DNA of 8,476 nt from Acetobacteraceae bacterium (GTDB lineage: Bacteria > Pseudomonadota > Alphaproteobacteria > Acetobacterales > Acetobacteraceae). Positions 1 through 6,976 of the stretch are shown here, one piece after another; within the stretch, counting starts at the first letter, position 1, and every line of letters begins with the position of its first letter. The DNA is taken from the NCBI GenBank assembly GCA_003133265.1, contig PKWQ01000267.1, positions 177 through 8,652 of the forward strand, given 5' to 3'. A program made the position numbers and the translations under genes. The notes beneath the pieces are model-generated. The model was not told where the DNA came from. It saw only the letters and a list, made by a program, of their open reading frames with translations, and did no database searches.

Positions 1-896
1 TGCTGGTGCTGGCGCTGTTCAGCCCGGTGCTGATCTGGAACGCCGATCACGGCTGGGCGTCCTTCGCCTTCCAGGGCGCGCGCGCCGGAGCGGCGAAATT
101 CCGGCCGTTTGCGCCGGTCGCGACATTGGCCGGCGAGGCGCTGTTCGTGCTGCCCTGGATCTGGGCGCCGATGATGGTTGCCGCCGTCGCCGCGCTGCGC
201 CGGGAACCCGGCGCATGGCGGGGCTGGCTGCTGTGCTGCCTGGGCGCGCCGCCGATCGTGGCGTTCGCGCTGATCTCCGCCTGGTCGAGCCAACGTGTGC
301 TGTTCCACTGGGCCGCGCCCGGCTACCTGATGCTGTTTCCGCTGCTCGGCGCGCTGATCGTCCGGCTGCTGGACCAAGGCAGCGTGGCGACGCGGCGGTT
401 GCTGGGCGGCACGGCGCTGTTCGTGGCGCTGACGCTGGCGGTGCTGAGTGCGGGCGTGCGGTTCGACTGGCTGCATCCGGTGGTGGCGCTGGTCGCCCCG
501 CGCGCCGACCCGATGGCCGAGGCGGTGGACTGGCGCTCGCTGCGCACGGAACTGGACGCGCGCGGCCTGCTGCGCCGGCCCGGCACGGTGCTGGCGTCGG
601 CCAACTGGCGCGACGGCGGCAAGATCGCCTACGGGCTGGGCGGGGACGTGCCGATGATCTGCCTGAACCTGGACGCGCGCCAGTTCGGCATTGTGCGTCC
701 GGTCTCGGGCTTCGTCGGGCGGGACGTGGTGCTGCTGGTGGTGGACCACGCCGACCGGGCGGAGGCGGCGTTTTCCCCGTTGTTCGACGCGCTGGAACCG
801 CTGCCGCCGGTGGCGATCCGCTATGACGGGCGCGTGCTGAAGAACGTGGCGGTGTTTCTCGGCCACCGGCTGCGGGCGTGGCCGCCGGGGGGCTGA
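1..896 (+). CDS. Glycosyltransferase family 39 (PMT/ArnT-like) membrane protein, 3' part only
   Basis: The reading frame is open from the left edge (first complete codon at base 3) to TGA at 894-896, so the N-terminal catalytic part is outside the window. About 297 residues are visible. Counting from the in-frame GTG at base 6, the start carries the SPVLIWNADHGWASFAFQ segment that I recognise from bacterial GT39 enzymes. Four hydrophobic membrane segments follow at about 41-64, 73-93, 104-122 and 132-151. A soluble C-terminal domain of about 140 residues then contains DWRSLRTELDARGL, SANWRDGGKIAYGLGG and LDARQFG. GT39 enzymes are integral membrane transferases that use polyprenyl-phosphate-linked sugars to modify lipids or proteins at the outer face of the inner membrane. 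The acceptor cannot be told from this fragment, and the DE/DD catalytic loop expected near the N-terminus is not visible. The gene is convergent with the acyl-CoA dehydrogenase gene and looks unrelated to the catabolic cluster. Confidence 0.8.
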   Translation, partial: LVLALFSPVLIWNADHGWASFAFQGARAGAAKFRPFAPVATLAGEALFVLPWIWAPMMVAAVAALRREPGAWRGWLLCCLGAPPIVAFALISAWSSQRVLFHWAAPGYLMLFPLLGALIVRLLDQGSVATRRLLGGTALFVALTLAVLSAGVRFDWLHPVVALVAPRADPMAEAVDWRSLRTELDARGLLRRPGTVLASANWRDGGKIAYGLGGDVPMICLNLDARQFGIVRPVSGFVGRDVVLLVVDHADRAEAAFSPLFDALEPLPPVAIRYDGRVLKNVAVFLGHRLRAWPPGG

Positions 897-899
897 GGC

Positions 900-2642
900 T
901 TACCCCACCAGCAGCGGTGCTAACTGTTCCAGCGTGACCGGCGCGTCGTCCAGCAGCAGCGCGGTCGCCGGCTTTTCCCAGGCGGCCTCTTCCGGGGCCA
1001 GCGGGTCTTGCGGCGACAGGCGGTGCTCCAGCACGCAGCGGGCCATCAGCGCGCGGCGGGCGTCGGCGCCGGGGCGGGTGCCTTCCCAGGCCAGCAGCAC
1101 GGCGCTGGCGGCGTTATACAATGCGGTGGAGACGGCGCGGGCCAGGCTTTCGGCGTCCTTGTCCGCCGCGATGCGTTCGGCGGCCTGCATGGCGCGCTCG
1201 ACCGCGGCGGCAAGCCGGTCGCGGAACGGCGCGGGCAGCGCCGTGCTTTCCTCCAGCCGCCGACGCAGCAGCGCGTGCAGCGCCAGGTGCGACTGGCTCT
1301 TGGCGACGGCGCGGCCGACCACGTCCAGCGCGTTGATGTTGCTGGTGCCTTCCCACAGCAGCCCGACCGGCGCGTCGCGCACCAGACGCGCGTTCACCCA
1401 GTCCTCGATATAGCCGCTGCCGCCGCGCACCTCCATCGAGCCGATGGCGACCGGCACGTTGTCGCGGCAGGCGCGCAGCTTCACCAGGCCGGTCAGGATA
1501 CGCAGTTCGTCGCGCGCGCCGCGCGCCATCGCATCGGCGGTACACATCGCCATCGACAGCGCCTGCTCTGTCGGCACGATCAGCTTCACCAACTGCCGGC
1601 GCAGCAGCGGATAGTCGATAATGGCGCGGCCGAAGGCGATGCGGCTGCGCGCGACCACCAACGCCTCGTTGACGCAGCGACGCATCATCGCCGCTGCGCG
1701 CACGCCGTGCGACAGGCGCGAGAGGTTCACCTGCTCCATCATCTGTTTCAGCCCCTGGTCGATTTGCCCGACCAGATAGACTTCCGCCCCCTCGAACTTG
1801 ATCTCGCCGCTGGCCATCGAGCGGGTGCCGACCTTGTCCTTCAGCCGCACGATCCGATAGGCGTTGCGGGTGCCGTCCCGCCGACGACGCGGCAGCGCGA
1901 ACAAAGCCAGCCCGCGCGTGCCGGGCGGGGCGCCCTCGGGCCGGGCCAGCATCAGCGCGACGTCGGCATCGACATGCGAGCAGAACCACTTCTCGCCGTA
2001 CAGCTTCCACTCGCCGTCTTCCTGGCGTGCCGTCATCTCGATGTTGCCGACATCCGACCCGCCGGATTTCTCGGTCATGAACTGCGTGCCCTTCCACATC
2101 GTGGCCGGGTCGCCCAGCAGCATCTTCGGCAGCAGATAGTCCTGCAACGAGTTGGAGCCGAACTTGCGGATCAGATGGATCGAGGTGTCGGTGACGCTGA
2201 TCGGGCACATCAGCCCGAACTCGCCCTGCACGAACAGATACTGGAAAGCGTATTTGGCGACCGGCGGCAGCGGCTTGTCCAACCCCAGCACGCCGGCGCG
2301 GTGGACCATGGCGTGGAACTGGAAGTCGCCGAAGGCGATCTGCTCCATCTCACGGTAGGCGGCGTGATGCTCCACCCAATCCTCGTCCACGCCGAATTTG
2401 TCGCGCGCATGCAGCACCGGCGGGTGCTTGTCGGCGATGCGGGAAAGCTCGTCCAGCCGCCCGCCGGCGAGCGCGCCGAGGCGGGAGAAATGCGGGTTCA
2501 GCGCCTGACGGACATCCTCGGGCAGATAGATCGCCAGCAGGTCGCGCAGGCCGCGATCGGTGTCGTAGAAGTTCTGACCGGAACAATCCGGGGCGACCCA
2601 GTCGGAACCCTGCTTGACGGCGCGGGACTGATCGAGCGGCAT
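900..2642 (-). CDS. AidB-like acyl-CoA dehydrogenase family flavoprotein (580 aa)
   Basis: This is predicted to be an FAD-dependent acyl-CoA dehydrogenase of the AidB/isovaleryl-CoA dehydrogenase-like branch. Visible motifs are QFMTEKSGGSDVG (187-199, the flavin/substrate loop, in the MTEKxGGSDV form typical of AidB), GEKWFCSH (216-223), ARSRIAFGRAI (331-341), VRGGSGYIED (405-414) and LLWEGTSNI (428-436). In the last motif Glu431 sits where the catalytic base of medium-chain enzymes and Glu425 of E. coli AidB lie. The protein is somewhat longer than E. coli AidB (541 aa), and residues from about 440 onward form a predicted helical C-terminal domain. The ATG is preceded by AGGAGA at 2649-2654 with 6 bases of spacing, which supports this start. 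It is the last gene of the minus-strand group, 83 bases after the dehydratase. The stop is 3 bases from the convergent glycosyltransferase stop. The true substrate is unknown: E. coli AidB is linked to alkylation response, but many homologues are of unknown role. Confidence 0.88.
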   Translation of the reverse strand: MPLDQSRAVKQGSDWVAPDCSGQNFYDTDRGLRDLLAIYLPEDVRQALNPHFSRLGALAGGRLDELSRIADKHPPVLHARDKFGVDEDWVEHHAAYREMEQIAFGDFQFHAMVHRAGVLGLDKPLPPVAKYAFQYLFVQGEFGLMCPISVTDTSIHLIRKFGSNSLQDYLLPKMLLGDPATMWKGTQFMTEKSGGSDVGNIEMTARQEDGEWKLYGEKWFCSHVDADVALMLARPEGAPPGTRGLALFALPRRRRDGTRNAYRIVRLKDKVGTRSMASGEIKFEGAEVYLVGQIDQGLKQMMEQVNLSRLSHGVRAAAMMRRCVNEALVVARSRIAFGRAIIDYPLLRRQLVKLIVPTEQALSMAMCTADAMARGARDELRILTGLVKLRACRDNVPVAIGSMEVRGGSGYIEDWVNARLVRDAPVGLLWEGTSNINALDVVGRAVAKSQSHLALHALLRRRLEESTALPAPFRDRLAAAVERAMQAAERIAADKDAESLARAVSTALYNAASAVLLAWEGTRPGADARRALMARCVLEHRLSPQDPLAPEEAAWEKPATALLLDDAPVTLEQLAPLLVG

Positions 2643-2648
2643 GGGACG

Positions 2649-2654
2649 TCTCCT
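2649..2654 (-). promoter_or_regulatory. Shine-Dalgarno of the acyl-CoA dehydrogenase gene
   Basis: Read on the minus strand this is AGGAGA, 6 bases before the ATG at 2642. It is a near-consensus ribosome binding site and fixes the start of the acyl-CoA dehydrogenase. The surrounding 83-base gap (2643-2725) after the dehydratase stop shows no convincing hairpin or promoter. Confidence 0.7.
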
Positions 2655-2725
2655 GTCCTTTGGCCAGATGTTACGCGGCGGCGGAAGTGTGGTCCCGGTT
2701 GGGGGTGAAGCTCAAGAGCCGGCCC

Positions 2726-4249
2726 TCACATCGTCGCCCCGAGCACCCAAGGCGCAAACTCCGCCGCGCCAAAGTCAAAAGATTCGGATTTTGTCTTCTC
2801 CCCCGACGCCGTCCGCAGCATCAGCTCGAAAATCCGCTGGCCGCATTCCTGCACGCTCTCGTCACCGTCCAGGATGGTGCCGCAATTCACGTCCATGTCG
2901 TCTTCCATGCGCTGGTACATCGGCGTGTTGGTTGCCAGCTTGATCGAGGGAGTCGGCTTGCAACCGAACACGCTGCCCCGTCCGGTGGTGAAGCACATCA
3001 GGTTCGCCCCACCCGCCACCTGGCCGGTCGCGCCCACCGGGTCGTAGCCAGGCGTGTCCATGAATACGAAGCCGCGCGCGACAACCTCCTCGGCATAGCG
3101 CACGACGTCCACCAGATTGCTGCTGCCGGCCTTGGCCATCGCGCCGAGCGACTTCTCCAGGATCGTCGTCAGACCACCGGCCTTGTTGCCGGGCGAGGGG
3201 TTGGCGTCCATCTCCGCGCCCTCGCGCTTGGTGTACTCCTCCCACCAGCGCATCAGTTCCACCAGCTTCTCCCCGGTCTCGCGCGAGGCGGCGCGGCGGG
3301 TCAGCAGATGTTCGGCGCCATAGGTTTCCGGCGTCTCCGACAAGATCACCGCGCCGCCGTGGCGGACCAGCAGGTCGCTCGCCGCGCCCAGCGCCGGATT
3401 GGCGGAGATGCCGGAATAGCCGTCCGAGCCGCCACATTGCAGCGCCATCGTCAGGGCCGAGGCGGGCACGGTCTCGCGCTTCACCTGGTTCGCTTCCGCC
3501 AGCACGTCCTTCACGAAACCCACGGCGCCTTCCACGGTCTTGCGGGTGCCGCCCATGGTCTGGATGTCCATCCCCTTCAGCCGGCCGGCCAGACGCTGTT
3601 CCTCGATCAGCCCGCCGATCTGGTTCACCTCGCAGCCGAGGCCGAGCACGATGACGTGGGAGAAATTCGGATGTCTTGCGTAGCCGCCGAGCGTGCGGCG
3701 CAGGACGCGCAGCGGCTCACCCTGGGTCATGCCGCAGCCGGTCTTGTGGGTCAGCGCCACCACGCCGTCGACATTGGGGAAATCGGCCAGCGGATCGTGG
3801 CCGGAGAACGGGTTGCGGCGGAATATGTCGGCGACCATGCCGGCGACATGGGCGGAACAGTTCACACTGGTCAGGATGCCAATGTAGTTGCGGGTCGCAA
3901 CCTTGCCGTCGGGGCGGCGGATGCCCTGGAACGTGGCGGGCTGGTCGACATAGTTTGTGGGCGTGGCGTCCACGCCATAGGCGTAGTCCTTGGAGAAATC
4001 CCCCATGCCGCAGTTATGCACATGGACATGCCGGCCCGGCGCGATGTCGACCGTGGCGAAGCCGATGATCTGGCCGTAGCGGCGGATCGCCTCGCCGACG
4101 GCGTGCGGGCGGATGGCCGCCTTGTGGCCGGCGGGAATGCGCTCGGCGGCGAGCACGCCGTCGGCCAGTGGCGTCCCCGGCAGCAGCGTGGCGCGGGCGA
4201 TCACCACGCCGTCGTCGGGATGCAGGCGGATCACGGGCGGCGGGGCCAT
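2726..4249 (-). CDS. UxaA/GarD family sugar-acid dehydratase (altronate/galactarate dehydratase-like, 507 aa)
   Basis: This is predicted to dehydrate an aldonate or aldarate to a 2-keto-3-deoxy acid in the cytoplasm, as altronate dehydratase (UxaA) and galactarate dehydratase (GarD) do using a divalent metal such as iron. An N-terminal SAF-type domain (about 5-80) includes GHKAA (41-45) and HVHVHN (75-80). The catalytic region follows with THKTGCG (167-173), VLGLGCEVNQ (201-210), QCGGSDGYSGISANP (271-285), NPSPGNKAGGLTT (350-362), KAGSS (373-377) and TTGRG (421-425). The length matches full-length UxaA (495 aa) and GarD (523 aa), so both halves are fused in one chain, unlike species with split subunits. 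I chose the ATG at 4249 because GAGGGAGA lies 6 bases upstream and MAPPPVIRLHPDDGVV aligns with the SAF start. An in-frame ATG at 4312 would add 21 low-complexity residues across a hairpin. It lies downstream of the aldolase gene, a natural partner. Exact substrate unknown. Confidence 0.9.
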   Translation of the reverse strand: MAPPPVIRLHPDDGVVIARATLLPGTPLADGVLAAERIPAGHKAAIRPHAVGEAIRRYGQIIGFATVDIAPGRHVHVHNCGMGDFSKDYAYGVDATPTNYVDQPATFQGIRRPDGKVATRNYIGILTSVNCSAHVAGMVADIFRRNPFSGHDPLADFPNVDGVVALTHKTGCGMTQGEPLRVLRRTLGGYARHPNFSHVIVLGLGCEVNQIGGLIEEQRLAGRLKGMDIQTMGGTRKTVEGAVGFVKDVLAEANQVKRETVPASALTMALQCGGSDGYSGISANPALGAASDLLVRHGGAVILSETPETYGAEHLLTRRAASRETGEKLVELMRWWEEYTKREGAEMDANPSPGNKAGGLTTILEKSLGAMAKAGSSNLVDVVRYAEEVVARGFVFMDTPGYDPVGATGQVAGGANLMCFTTGRGSVFGCKPTPSIKLATNTPMYQRMEDDMDVNCGTILDGDESVQECGQRIFELMLRTASGEKTKSESFDFGAAEFAPWVLGATM

Positions 4250-4255
4250 CTTGGA

Positions 4256-4263
4256 TCTCCCTC
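4256..4263 (-). promoter_or_regulatory. Shine-Dalgarno of the dehydratase gene, deciding its start
   Basis: On the minus strand this is GAGGGAGA, ending 6 bases before the ATG at 4249. It favours that ATG over the upstream in-frame ATG at 4312, whose extension is rich in Arg, Gly and Cys and resembles no family N-terminus. Confidence 0.75.
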
Positions 4264-4274
4264 GAAAATGCGAA

Positions 4275-4304
4275 CGGCCGCAGGCGCTTGCGCACCCGCG
4301 GCCG
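4275..4304 (-). terminator. GC-rich intercistronic hairpin between aldolase and dehydratase genes
   Basis: A perfect 7-base inverted repeat, CGGCCGC (4275-4281) and GCGGCCG (4298-4304), encloses a 16-base interior. That interior can itself pair GCG with CGC (4284-4286, 4291-4293) around CTTG. On the transcribed minus strand the stem is followed by TTCGCATTTTCG, a short interrupted T-rich stretch rather than a clean U-tract. It could be a weak or partial intrinsic terminator lowering dehydratase expression relative to the aldolase, or an mRNA-stabilising element. In DNA this GC-rich, such a stem could also occur by chance. Confidence 0.35.
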
Positions 4305-4335
4305 CGCATCATACGCGCAGTCAGTTGGCACGCAC

Positions 4336-5115
4336 TCAGTTGGCGGCGGCGCCGCCTTCCTTGCGGGTGGTGGCCACCGTCTCGCGCGCGGCCTTCGCCA
4401 TCAGGCCGCTGTCGTTGGCGATGGTGACGAGCTGGAAGCCCTTGCCGATCATCTTCGCGGCATAGGGGGCCGAGCCGTTGTGCAATCCGGCGAACTTGCC
4501 GTGCTTCTTGCAGGACGCCAGCAGCTTGTCATAGATCGCCAGGATTTTGGGCTCCTCGCGGTCCAGGATCGGGATCATGCCGAGCGACAGGCCCATGTCG
4601 GACGGGCCGATATAGATGCCGCTGATGCCCGGCACGCTGAGAATGGCGTCGATGTTGTCGATGCCGTCCTGGGTCTCGATCATCGCGATGATCAGGATCT
4701 CGTCATTGGCGGTGGCCTGGTAGCTGCTGGCCTCGCCATACATGGCGGCGCGGATCGGGCCGTTGGACCGCTTGCCCTTCGGCGGATACAGGCAGGCATC
4801 GGCCAGCGCCTTGGCCTCGGCCGCGTTGTTGACCATCGGGCAGATCACGCCCATGGCGCCGCCGTCCAGCACCTTGCCGATGATGCCCGGCTCGTTCCAG
4901 GGCACGCGGACCATCGGCGTGACCGGATGCGCCTGCATCGCCTGGAAGCACTGCACCATGGACTGGTAGTCCTGCACGCCGTGCTGCAGGTCCACCGTGA
5001 CGCTGTCCCAGCCGCACTGGGCCATGACCTCGGCGGAAAATCCGGATGGAATCGCCAGCCAACCGTTGACGCAGGCTTTTCCTTCAGCAATCCGCTGCTT
5101 TACGCGTGTCGCCAT
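4336..5115 (-). CDS. HpcH/HpaI family class II (metal-dependent) 2-keto acid aldolase (259 aa)
   Basis: This is predicted to cleave a 4-hydroxy-2-keto acid into pyruvate and an aldehyde. Known relatives are HpaI (4-hydroxy-2-oxoheptanedioate), GarL (2-keto-3-deoxy-glucarate) and RhmA (2-keto-3-deoxy-rhamnonate). Key residues fall at almost the same numbers as in E. coli HpaI: Asp42 and His45 in VDLQHG (41-46, the catalytic dyad), Arg70 in MVRVPW (68-73), and metal ligands Glu147 in IAMIETQ (143-149) and Asp173 in YIGPSDMG (168-175). Length is normal for the family. The motif reads DLQHG where HpaI/GarL/RhmA read DGEHA, so it belongs to a different subgroup and the substrate cannot be transferred from E. 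coli. The start ATG has AAGGGGAG 9 bases upstream. It lies 86 bases before the dehydratase start on the same strand, consistent with consecutive pathway steps. The C-terminal tail (TRKEGGAAAN) is disordered-looking. Confidence 0.9.
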   Translation of the reverse strand: MATRVKQRIAEGKACVNGWLAIPSGFSAEVMAQCGWDSVTVDLQHGVQDYQSMVQCFQAMQAHPVTPMVRVPWNEPGIIGKVLDGGAMGVICPMVNNAAEAKALADACLYPPKGKRSNGPIRAAMYGEASSYQATANDEILIIAMIETQDGIDNIDAILSVPGISGIYIGPSDMGLSLGMIPILDREEPKILAIYDKLLASCKKHGKFAGLHNGSAPYAAKMIGKGFQLVTIANDSGLMAKAARETVATTRKEGGAAAN

Positions 5116-5124
5116 TTCCCGGCG

Positions 5125-5132
5125 CTCCCCTT
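5125..5132 (-). promoter_or_regulatory. Shine-Dalgarno of the aldolase gene
   Basis: Minus-strand AAGGGGAG, 9 bases before the ATG at 5115. The 59-base gap between the acetyltransferase stop and this start (5116-5174) could hold an internal promoter, but I see no clear -35/-10 pair. Confidence 0.6.
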
Positions 5133-5174
5133 AATGCGTTGAGAAGGCCACGCTAGGCGCGGGGAGAACTGAGG

Positions 5175-5726
5175 TCAACGCGGCCACCGCCAGTCCGGCC
5201 GCAGCAGCCCATAGAGGTGGATGTCGCGATAGCTGCCGGCGACCAGCAGCCGGTCGCGCAGCACCCCTTCGCGCTGGAAGCCGAGACGCTCGGCGAGCCG
5301 GATGGAGGCGGTATTCTCCGGCTCGATCTCCGCTTCCACCCGATGGGTGTCGAGCCGGGTGAAGCAGTGATCCAGCAGCGCCGCCATCGCCTCGCGCGCC
5401 AGGCCCTGCCGCCAATAGGGGCGGGCCAGGATCCAGCCGACCGTCAGCCGGTGGTTCCAGGGCTCGCGCGTGTGATAGTTGACCATGCCCGCGAGCTGGC
5501 CGGTGTCCTTCAGCACCACGGCCCAGGCGGCGTGCCATTTCCGGCCGACGGCGAGCGAGCGGCGGATACGCTGCGCGGTTTCGGCGATGTCGGCGGTGGG
5601 TGGTCCGTCCCAGAAGCGCATCACCTGCGCGTCGCCATAGGCCGCGTGCAGACCGGCGGCATCGTCGAGCGTCAATGGCCGCAGCTGGATGCGGGCGGTT
5701 TCCAGAACGCGGCTGGCGATGGCCAT
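5175..5726 (-). CDS. GNAT family N-acetyltransferase, RimJ/RimL type (183 aa)
   Basis: This is predicted to transfer an acyl group from acetyl-CoA to an amine. It has the typical order of the RimJ/RimL-like acetyltransferase_3 group: LETARIQLRPLTLDDA (8-23) at the N-terminus, a core strand with GMVNYH (80-85), motif A VGWILARPYWRQGLAREAM (96-114) with the pyrophosphate-binding loop R106-Q-G-L-A110, and ENTASIRLAERLGFQREG (137-154), which closes the acetyl-CoA pocket. Length is normal. The substrate is unknown; members range from ribosomal-protein N-terminal acetylases to small-molecule acetylases. Its ATG is 10 bases after the stop of the amidohydrolase gene and has only a poor Shine-Dalgarno match (GGGCTGAG), so it is probably translationally coupled to that gene. 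Whether it belongs to the catabolic route or merely rides along is open. Confidence 0.88.
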   Translation of the reverse strand: MAIASRVLETARIQLRPLTLDDAAGLHAAYGDAQVMRFWDGPPTADIAETAQRIRRSLAVGRKWHAAWAVVLKDTGQLAGMVNYHTREPWNHRLTVGWILARPYWRQGLAREAMAALLDHCFTRLDTHRVEAEIEPENTASIRLAERLGFQREGVLRDRLLVAGSYRDIHLYGLLRPDWRWPR

Positions 5727-5736
5727 GCGTTTGTGC

Positions 5737-6966
5737 TCAGCCCGCCAGCTCCAGCACCGCGTCCAGCAGCACTTGCGCGCCGCGCGCGATCTGTTCGGGC
5801 GTGGAGTATTCGCTGGGGTTGTGGGTGATGCCGGCCACGCTGGGCACGAACAGCATCGCGCTGGGGCAGAGCTGGGCGACCAGCACCGAATCGTGGCCGG
5901 CGGCGGCGATCATGTCGCGGATGGTGAACTGGCGTGCCTCCGCCCGGCGGCGCAGCACGTTGGCCAGCGTCTGGTCGAACGCGACGGGGCCGAAGCTGGT
6001 GTAGTGATCGACCTCGATCGCGACCTGCCGCACGGCGGCGATCTCGGCCAGGGCCTGGCGCAGCGCCGCTTCCATCTCGATCGCGGTCGCCGCCTCGTCG
6101 TGGCGGACGTCGGCGTGCAGCCGGGTGATCGCGGGCACCGCGCCGCGCGCGTTCGGAAAATTCTCGATCCAGGTGGCGGACGCCCGCCCGCCCGGCTCGG
6201 CGGCGCGGCCGATACGCTCCACCGCCAGGATCGCCTCGGCCGTGGCGGCCAGGCTGTCGCGGCGGCGGTCCATCGTTGTCGGGCCGACATGGCTCGGCTC
6301 GCCGGTGACGGTGATCTGGAAATAGCGCGCGTGCATGGTGCCGACGACGATGCCGATGTCGGTATTGCTCGCCTCCATCACCGGCCCCTGTTCGATATGC
6401 GCCTCCAGCCAGCAGGCCCAGCCGCGCGGCGAGGGGGCCAGCGGCCCGGCGAGCCCCGACTGCTTCAGCGCCTCGGCGACCGAGACGCCACGGTCGTCGG
6501 TGATGGCCAGCGTCGCTTCCAGGCCCATGTCGCCGGCATGTACGCGAGAGCCCATCATCGCCGGGCGGAACCGGCTGCCTTCCTCGTTGGTCCAGTTGAC
6601 CAGTTCCAGCGGCGCGCGGGTGGCCATCCCGGCAGCGTGCAGGGCGCGCATCACCTCCAGCCCCGACAGCACGCCGACGATGCCGTCGAACCGCCCGCCG
6701 GTGGGCACCGTGTCGAGATGGCTGCCGAACGCCACCGCGCGCGCCGCCGGATCGCTGCCGGGGCGGCGGAGGAACATGTTGCCGATCGCATCCTGCTCCA
6801 GCTTCAGGCCGAGCGGGGCGCACCATTCCAGCAGCAGCGCGCGGGCCTGCGCGTCCTCCTGCGAGAGGGCCTGACGGTTGGAGCCGCCGTCGGCGGTGGC
6901 ACCGATCCGCGCCATGTCCATCAGGCTTTGCCACAGGCGGTCGCGGTCGATGTGCGGCGCTGTCAT
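5737..6966 (-). CDS. Zn-dependent amidohydrolase, hydantoinase/carbamoylase family (M20-like; allantoate amidohydrolase/N-carbamoyl-amino-acid hydrolase, 409 aa)
   Basis: This is predicted to be a cytoplasmic binuclear-metal hydrolase that cleaves an N-carbamoyl (ureido) or related amide bond. Known activities in the family are allantoate amidohydrolase (AllC), N-carbamoyl-L-amino acid hydrolase (HyuC) and beta-ureidopropionase. Family motifs run in order: GGSNRQALS (27-35); FGSHLDTVPTGGRFDG (80-95) with metal ligands His83 and Asp94; NWTNEEGSRF (124-133) with Glu128/Glu129; EAHIEQGP (188-195) with His190; the dimerisation/substrate region GEPSHVGPTTMDRRRD (222-237); and GITHNPSEY (379-387) with His382. 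All five expected metal ligands are present and length is full, so it should be active. The start ATG has GAGGAA 8 bases upstream, inside a duplicated motif. It is the first gene of the minus-strand group and divergent to the FAD dehydrogenase. No allantoinase, hydantoinase or purine gene is nearby, so the substrate is undetermined. Confidence 0.9.
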   Translation of the reverse strand: MTAPHIDRDRLWQSLMDMARIGATADGGSNRQALSQEDAQARALLLEWCAPLGLKLEQDAIGNMFLRRPGSDPAARAVAFGSHLDTVPTGGRFDGIVGVLSGLEVMRALHAAGMATRAPLELVNWTNEEGSRFRPAMMGSRVHAGDMGLEATLAITDDRGVSVAEALKQSGLAGPLAPSPRGWACWLEAHIEQGPVMEASNTDIGIVVGTMHARYFQITVTGEPSHVGPTTMDRRRDSLAATAEAILAVERIGRAAEPGGRASATWIENFPNARGAVPAITRLHADVRHDEAATAIEMEAALRQALAEIAAVRQVAIEVDHYTSFGPVAFDQTLANVLRRRAEARQFTIRDMIAAAGHDSVLVAQLCPSAMLFVPSVAGITHNPSEYSTPEQIARGAQVLLDAVLELAG

Positions 6967-6976
6967 GCTGGGCGTT

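Noticed and set aside
1008..2708. Long plus-strand open frame (566 codons) opposite the acyl-CoA dehydrogenase gene
   Set aside because: Its translation is rich in His, Gln, Arg, Ala and Val with no recognisable domain. It mirrors the GC-biased codon pattern of the minus-strand gene, whose family motifs are intact.
2660..4465. Long plus-strand open frame (601 codons) opposite the dehydratase gene
   Set aside because: Antisense shadow of a high-GC gene: biased composition, no domain, and it crosses into the aldolase gene and the intergenic hairpin.
5737..6966. Specific assignment as allantoate amidohydrolase (allC)
   Set aside because: The fold and ligands fit, but allantoate, N-carbamoyl-amino-acid and beta-ureidopropionate hydrolases share these motifs, and no purine-degradation neighbour is present to decide.
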